Shown here piece after piece: positions 59,760 through 64,000 of a DNA stretch of 64,000 bases (its first letter is position 1; the number at the start of each line of letters is the position of its first letter). The notes below the pieces were generated by a model, which saw only the letters and a program-made list of their open reading frames with translations, was not told the origin of the DNA and searched no databases. The stretch comes from Jacaranda mimosifolia (taxonomy: Eukaryota; Streptophyta; Magnoliopsida; Lamiales; Bignoniaceae): assembly GCA_018894105.1 (NCBI GenBank), contig CM032123.1:4961001-5025000 (forward strand). Direction: 5' to 3'. The translations under genes were made by a program, and so were the position numbers.

Positions 59760-60303
59760 ACCGCGACGAAATCATGAACAGGTCTAGGGCTAATGCGCTG
59801 GCTCGCGCTGAAAGGAATCAGTAGCGCCGACAAGGCGGCGCGATTCGAGAAGAGTCATCGGGGGCCGACGAGCCACGCCGATTAATTGCTGCCCCAGCGC
59901 CCTCCAGAACACCTTCGCTTGCTAGACAAGAAGAGGTCGAGAGAACCGCGGGTCGGGGAAAGAGACCCATGGGCGAGCCGGCTGCTCCCCTCCCGAAGAA
60001 GGCAGCTGTCAGGAGGGGGAAAGGGAAGTCGAAGGGCACGGGGCTGAACGTGCCGACGGGAAAAGACCTCTTCTCGGACCGAAGCCCCGAGGCCCTCTTT
60101 AATTTGCGGAAGTTCCCGTCTCCTCAATTTGGGTCGGATCCAGGTGTAGCTGTGGGCGACTCATCGAGCATGGTAGCATCAGGGCCAGCTGGGTTGGACC
60201 CCTTAAAATGTTGATGGCTGGGCAGTTCCTGGTTGACCAGAATAAATTCCTGGGCTTAACCCAGCCTGGGCTGCTGTGTAAGTTCGCCTATCATGCGAAC
60301 ATG

Positions 60304-60388
60304 GTAAGATCTAGAAGCCTAGATGTCTACCCGTTTAATTCTTCTTTTCTTTCGTTTAGCTGCCCTGTGACATAGTTTCGTGTTTTAG
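60304..60388 (+). other. Intron 2 of antisense gene, copy 2
   Basis: Donor ATG|GTAAGA, acceptor GTTTTAG|GTCGAG, phase 0, 85 bp. Copy 1 has the matching acceptor TTTTTAG|GTGGGC at 11331, but its donor near 11250 is no longer clear. Confidence 0.6.
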
Positions 60389-61589
60389 GTCGAGCAGCTG
60401 GGCTATCACATGTTTCGCCGCTCCGAGGTGGCGCTGGCCAATCGAGAGCGATTGGAGGGGAGCGAGGACGCTGAGACCTTGAAGGCTTAGCTCGAGTCCT
60501 CCCAGATGCGGGTCGAGGAGCTTGAGAGAGCAAACACCCAATATGCCAAAGATATGGAGGCAAAAGACCGTCAGGTTATGCTGGCGGTAACGGAGCAGAC
60601 CCAGATGGAGGCGAAGTTGAAAAAACTGGAGCTGGATATTCAAGTCGCTTACGAGTCTGGTCATGCGGCCGGCCGAAGTGAGCGCCTGGTCGAAGCAAGG
60701 GATGAGTTTGCTCGAGTGATGCCGGAGGTGCGGAAGGAGGCCGTCCAGCAGTTTATGGTGAGCCCCGCCTTCCAAGACGCAAGTGTTGTGCTTGCTTTAG
60801 ATGATGCGCGGAATGCGTTTAAGAAGGCCATCGCCCAATTGCAACACTTGGGTTACGGCATCAGCGATGAGGATCGCGCGAAGATGGGCCTTCGCTTCGA
60901 TGAGCAACTGCGGCTACTGGTCGAGGACGATGTCGACGAGGCCGATACTGCTGAGGTCGAAGCTGCCGATGTTGTCGACATGAGCCTCGAAGAGAGGCAG
61001 AAGGCAGAACTCGAGAAGAAACTGAATGCGGTGGGCCGAGAGTTCGAGTTTGCCGGCGACCTTGCCTATGAAGTTTCTGAGAACAGGGCAAATGCCACCG
61101 CATTCTTCCCGGCTACTCTGCGGCTATTTATGCCCTCTGCTGCCAGTCCCTCCTACCCGATTACCGCAGCCGTTCCTGTTGCAGTGGCGCCACCGGAACC
61201 TCCATCTGCTTCGGCTCCAGCGCTTGTTGCCGAAGGGTCTGGCAGTTCTAGCTAGGCTCTTGCCTTATATTTTTGACTTTTTATTCTTGATATATATGTC
61301 TCACTGAGGCTTTATGAAATGAAATTTCTTTGCCCTTTTATTGCTGTGCTTCGTTGTACATTGTCGTTTGTCTACTGCTTTGTCGAGTAGAATTAAGTGC
61401 GTTTAGTATTTGTGCTTGTACCCTTCATCGAATGGTTGGTTATTTGCTCTTCGTTGGTTTAAACTTTTGTATGGCCAACTTGTGTAAGTCGATAGGATAC
61501 GATCAGTGCTTGCTGCGGAACACTTATTGCTATTGTATGAATATGCACCGAAGGCGTTGGCTTATTGTATTGACAACTTTTAGCTACTG

Positions 61590-62098
61590 CGGGGTCGCTT
61601 GGGGTGGTCTCGACAGGTGGCTTCGACTTAGATGTCAAATCATTTCGTCAACTTCGGGGTCGACTAAGGTGGTCTCGGCCGGTGGCCTCGTCTTGGATGT
61701 CAAATCCTTTCATCGACTTTGGGGGTCGACTAAGATGGTCTCGGCAGGTAGCCTCGACTTATATGTCCAATCCTTTCGTCGACTTCGGGGTCGACTAAGG
61801 TGGTCTCAGCCGGTGGCCTCGACTTATATGTCCAATCCTTTCGTCGACTTCGGGGGTCGACTAAGGTGGTCTCGGCCGGTGGCCTCGACTTATATGTTCA
61901 ATCCTTTCATCGACTTCGGGGTCGACTAAGGTGGTCTCGGCCGGTGGCCTCGACTTATATGTCCAATCCTTTCGTCAACTTCGGGGTCGACTAAGGTGGT
62001 CTCGGCCGGTGGCCTCGACTTATATGTCCAATCTTTTCGTCGACTAAGGTGGTCTCAGCCGGTGGCCTCGACTTAGATGTCCAATCATTTCGTCTTTT
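61590..62098. repeat. 65/66-bp tandem array in 3' region of Tat-like copy 2
   Basis: GGTGGTCT recurs at 61603, 61668, 61734 (as GATGGTCT), 61799, 61865, 61930, 61995 and 62048, so about eight units of 65-66 bp with the last shortened by 12 bp. Each unit has CCTCGACTTATATGTCCAAT and GTCGACTTCGGGGTCGACTA. The second motif also occurs in the 87-bp units of copy 1. Confidence 0.92.
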
Positions 62099-62154
62099 CA
62101 ATCATGTTGTGCCTTGTTTTTTATAATCAATACAACAGATGTCAATTAAATAGT

Positions 62155-63315
62155 TTACGCAAAGAATTTTTTCAGGTTTACCGCATTCCATGGTCGAGGT
62201 AGCTCGCGACCTGCAGTGTCCTCTAATCGGTAGGCGTTGTTCTTGCACACTTTGATGACTGCATAGGGTCCCTCCCACTTCGGGTCAAGCTTCCCGACTG
62301 GCTTTGAAACCTTCACTTTCTTCAGGGCAAGATCGCCCACTTTAAAATTCCTCGGACGGACTGACTTATTGTAGCGATCCTCCATTTTTGAGCGGTACCT
62401 TTGCATCTTGCTGTAGGCTAGTTGGCGCTTTTCGTCTATGGTAATTAAATCCAGCGTCCTCTCCGATGTATTCGCTATTGGATTGTAATGAATCACTCTA
62501 GTCGTGTGCTGAATCAATTCGGATGGTATCACTGCTTCAGAGCCATAGACTAGACTGTAGGGGCTGTGGCCTGAGGCCGTTCGGGGGGTCGTTCGATAAG
62601 CCCAAAGAACGCCTGGGAGATCGTCTGCCCAACTGGCTCCTGTCCCTGCTATCCGGCTCTTAATGTGGTCCAGGACTGTTCTGTTAGTGACCTCAGTCTG
62701 GCCATTGGCTTGCGGATTCCCTACTGAAGTGAAGTGCTGCGTGATGCCTAAAGTTTCGCACCATCTTCTGGTGTTTTTGCTCTGGAATTGAGTGCCGTTA
62801 TCGGAAATGAGGATCTTAGGTAGCCCGAACCGACACACGATGTTCTTCCATATAAAACTCTTGATAGCCGCGTCGGTGATCTTAGGGACTGCTTCGGCTT
62901 CCACCCATTTCGTAAAATATTCGACAGCCACTATGATAAACTTCCGCTGGCCAGAGGTTTTGGGGAGCGACCCTAATATATCGATGCCCCACTGGTCGAA
63001 CGGCCATGTGATACTAACATTGGTCATTGGCGTGGCTGGTTGATGCTGAATGTTCGCATGTACCTGGCAGGATGGGCATTTCTTAGCGAAATCCACGGAG
63101 TCGTTGAGCAGAGTGGGCCAGAAATATCCATAACGGGTAATCTTGTGAGCCAGAGACCTTCCACCCAAGTGGTTGCCACAAATACCCGCATGCACCTCCT
63201 GCAATACTTCGTTTGCCTGGCCGGGATCTAAGCACCTGAGTGGCGGCCCGACAATCGACCTCCTGTACAGCTGCCCATGCTCATCTAGTACATATTTAGG
63301 CGCCAAGCCCTTCAA
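62155..63315 (-). CDS. Integrase domain of Tat-like copy 2 pol (uninterrupted)
   Basis: 386 codons stay open. The order is an HHCC zinc-binding part (HAGICGNHLGG, then KCPSCQVH), a core with all three catalytic acids in place (WGIDILGSLPK for the first Asp, LISDNGTQFQ for the second, GNPQANGQTEVTNRT for the Glu), then a C-terminal part DLALKKVKVSKPVGKLDPKW ending PWNAVNLKKFFA and TAA. There is no chromodomain, as expected for the Tat lineage. Integrase inserts the element's DNA copy into the genome. It is the C-terminal part of a polyprotein, so the first Met here is not a true start: the frame continues upstream past a single TAG (63325-63327) into the RNase H. Confidence 0.92.
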   Translation of the reverse strand: MKGLAPKYVLDEHGQLYRRSIVGPPLRCLDPGQANEVLQEVHAGICGNHLGGRSLAHKITRYGYFWPTLLNDSVDFAKKCPSCQVHANIQHQPATPMTNVSITWPFDQWGIDILGSLPKTSGQRKFIIVAVEYFTKWVEAEAVPKITDAAIKSFIWKNIVCRFGLPKILISDNGTQFQSKNTRRWCETLGITQHFTSVGNPQANGQTEVTNRTVLDHIKSRIAGTGASWADDLPGVLWAYRTTPRTASGHSPYSLVYGSEAVIPSELIQHTTRVIHYNPIANTSERTLDLITIDEKRQLAYSKMQRYRSKMEDRYNKSVRPRNFKVGDLALKKVKVSKPVGKLDPKWEGPYAVIKVCKNNAYRLEDTAGRELPRPWNAVNLKKFFA

Positions 63316-63324
63316 CTTTCGAGC

Positions 63325-63873
63325 CTACTTAATGTCATCTGGTAAGGAGCCTCTACTCAGATAGAGTTTGATTGGATGTTGCCAGGATAGGGTTGACTCG
63401 TCGAGGCATCTGACCTGGATCCGGTCGGGAGACTGTACGCAGGGCTTATCAGCCATAAGAAATGTTATAGTTCTTTCCCGCATGCCTTTCGCCGAACTGG
63501 CTAGCTTGGAGAGTGCGTCTGCCCGCTCGTTCTCTGATCGAGGGATCTGGCTTAGCGAGAAGTGGCTAAACATCTGTTTCAAGTGTTGTACCTTTGCCAA
63601 GTACTGCGCCATCTTGTGCTCTTTTGCCTCAAAGTTCCCTTCGAATTGCTCAGCCACGAGCTTAGAGTCTGTGAAAGCCGCTAGCCTATCGACCCCACGG
63701 TCGGCAGCCATGCGCATTCCTGCAATGAAGGCTTCATACTCAGCTTCATTGTTCGTAACCGGGAAATTGAGTTTCACCACGAAGTCATAACCTTCTGCTA
63801 ACGGGGATCGAAGAGAAACTCCTATCCCTTCCCCCGACGACGTCGCAGACCCATCGACGTGCAGAGTCCACAA
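63325..63873 (-). CDS. Second RNase H (aRNH) domain of Tat-like copy 2 pol
   Basis: The frame reads WTLHVDGSATSSGEGIGVSL, VTNNEAEYEAFIAGMRMAAD, LAAFTDSKLVAEQFEGNFEA and PRSENERADALSKLASSAKG. The four acidic residues of the RNase H active site (DGS, EAEYE, TDS, ERAD) are all present, unlike in copy 1. It ends SLPDDIK, then TAG, after which the same frame continues ARKLKGLAPKY into integrase, so the TAG breaks one polyprotein. Another stop lies upstream near 63968 (DI, stop, FQPRAAIKAQVLADFI). The element is therefore not translatable in full. Confidence 0.88.
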   Translation of the reverse strand: MWTLHVDGSATSSGEGIGVSLRSPLAEGYDFVVKLNFPVTNNEAEYEAFIAGMRMAADRGVDRLAAFTDSKLVAEQFEGNFEAKEHKMAQYLAKVQHLKQMFSHFSLSQIPRSENERADALSKLASSAKGMRERTITFLMADKPCVQSPDRIQVRCLDESTLSWQHPIKLYLSRGSLPDDIK

Positions 63874-64000
63874 GGGTGTGCTATCGACACCCGGACACGG
63901 TAGGTTGATCCTTTTGAGGATGAAATCTGCCAGGACCTGTGCCTTGATAGCTGCTCGCGGTTGAAATTAGATGTCGAATTCTCCAAGCTCGATGGCCCAT
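63874..64000 (-). pseudogene. End of first RNase H and linker, Tat-like copy 2
   Basis: The minus-strand frame reads WAIELGEFDI, a stop (TAA), FQPRAAIKAQVLADFILKRI, the usual end of the first RNase H domain and the start of the linker to aRNH in Gypsy elements. The rest of pol is beyond the window. Confidence 0.75.

Larger units (their letters stand above)
58814..61255 (+). pseudogene. Antisense extra gene of Tat-like copy 2 (Transposase_28-like + coiled coil)
   Basis: It is encoded opposite to pol. Exon 1 (58814-59675) has a Ser/Gly-rich leader, then GRLFTPNHYSEIISTVTPLE, CGLRIPL, VCITQLLPNCFSTLCSF, FENFSNLFYL and GFYYLSAWPRRRFLVAPSSS, the Transposase_28-like domain, followed by KKRYFFVRVKGGFDIP. 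A TGA (59492-59494) cuts it, but the frame continues to ADYEI. An 84-bp intron leads to DRDEIMNRSRANALARAERN and a TAG at 59821, then a basic stretch (GRGKRPMGEPAAPLPKKAAV). A second intron (60304-60388) precedes VEQLGYHMFRRSEVALANRE and a coiled-coil C-terminus (MEAKLKKLELDIQ, EERQKAELEKKLNAVGREFE) ending SGSSS. A one-base loss near 60206 and a TAG at 60488 break it further. Its role is unknown; it has no similarity to gag or pol that I can see. Confidence 0.78.
57648..64000 (-). mobile_element. Ty3/Gypsy Tat-like LTR retrotransposon, copy 2 (cut by window edge)
   Basis: Only the 3' portion of this minus-strand element is in the window: 3' LTR (57648-58421), polypurine tract, antisense gene, 65/66-bp tandem array, integrase, second RNase H and the end of the preceding domain. 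RT, gag and the 5' LTR lie beyond base 64000. It is the same family as 8726-19322 but a different subfamily: the LTR, the array period and much of the sequence have diverged. It is less decayed than copy 1. GTAAT at 57643-57647 would be the left half of a target duplication. Confidence 0.88.

Noticed and set aside
61330..61929. Plus-strand open frame of 199 codons through the 65/66-bp repeats
   Set aside because: It is made of repeat units whose mixed 65/66-bp spacing shifts frame; no domain, and it arises from the array itself.
61590..62098. CRISPR-like regular repeats
   Set aside because: Units are contiguous with no unique spacers, and the setting is a plant retrotransposon; it is a plain tandem array.
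62792..63790. Plus-strand open frames opposite integrase and RNase H in copy 2
   Set aside because: They are mirror frames of well-supported pol domains; the same is true of 13283-13951 and 16106-16345 in copy 1.

Overview
The window looks like nuclear DNA from a flowering plant, most likely a eudicot. It has multi-exon genes with short GT-AG introns, AT-rich intergenic DNA, microsatellites, and nested LTR retrotransposons of plant lineages (Ty3/Gypsy Tat-type and Ty1/Copia). I could not pin the species. Four host genes are recognisable: (1) the last two exons of a stand-alone DCL/DeCL-domain (DUF3223) protein, about 373-2106, +; (2) an ABF/AREB-type bZIP transcription factor, CDS 22356-27425, +; (3) a short protein of the plant At3g52170-like family with a mitochondrial-looking N-terminus, CDS 38824-42536, +; (4) THO complex subunit 5 (THO5/THOC5), eight exons, CDS 45332-50850, -.

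The rest is mostly mobile DNA. An old but complete Tat-like Gypsy element (8726-19322, minus strand, target duplication ATTAT) sits inside the 3' part of a LINE remnant. A second Tat-like element of the same family, also minus strand, begins at 57648 and runs off the right edge. Both have the layout LTR - gag/pol - tandem-repeat 3' region - an extra gene on the opposite strand - LTR. The antisense gene has its own TATA box next to the LTR and introns at matching places in the two diverged copies. It encodes an N-terminal domain like the plant 'putative gypsy-type transposon' (Transposase_28) family and a C-terminal coiled-coil region. This is the most interesting system in the window. Both copies carry stop codons, and copy 1 has also lost catalytic residues in reverse transcriptase and the second RNase H.

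A degenerate Copia element with about 1.7 kb LTRs (about 29878-37154, minus) separates the bZIP gene from the At3g52170-like gene. A smaller, internally deleted Copia element lies in intron 1 of the bZIP gene. Non-autonomous DNA transposons include a clear hAT-like element (43562-44387, 8-bp target duplication) and a 727-bp element with 19-bp terminal inverted repeats (5383-6109). At 51804-52108 there is a compact, hairpin-rich, non-coding 305-bp insert flanked by a 35-bp direct duplication; its origin is unknown.

The host genes do not form an operon-like unit. Functionally they cover organelle biology (DCL-like and At3g52170-like), ABA-responsive transcription (ABF) and mRNA processing/export (THO5). 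All exon borders come from reading splice sites and reading frames, not from transcript data.
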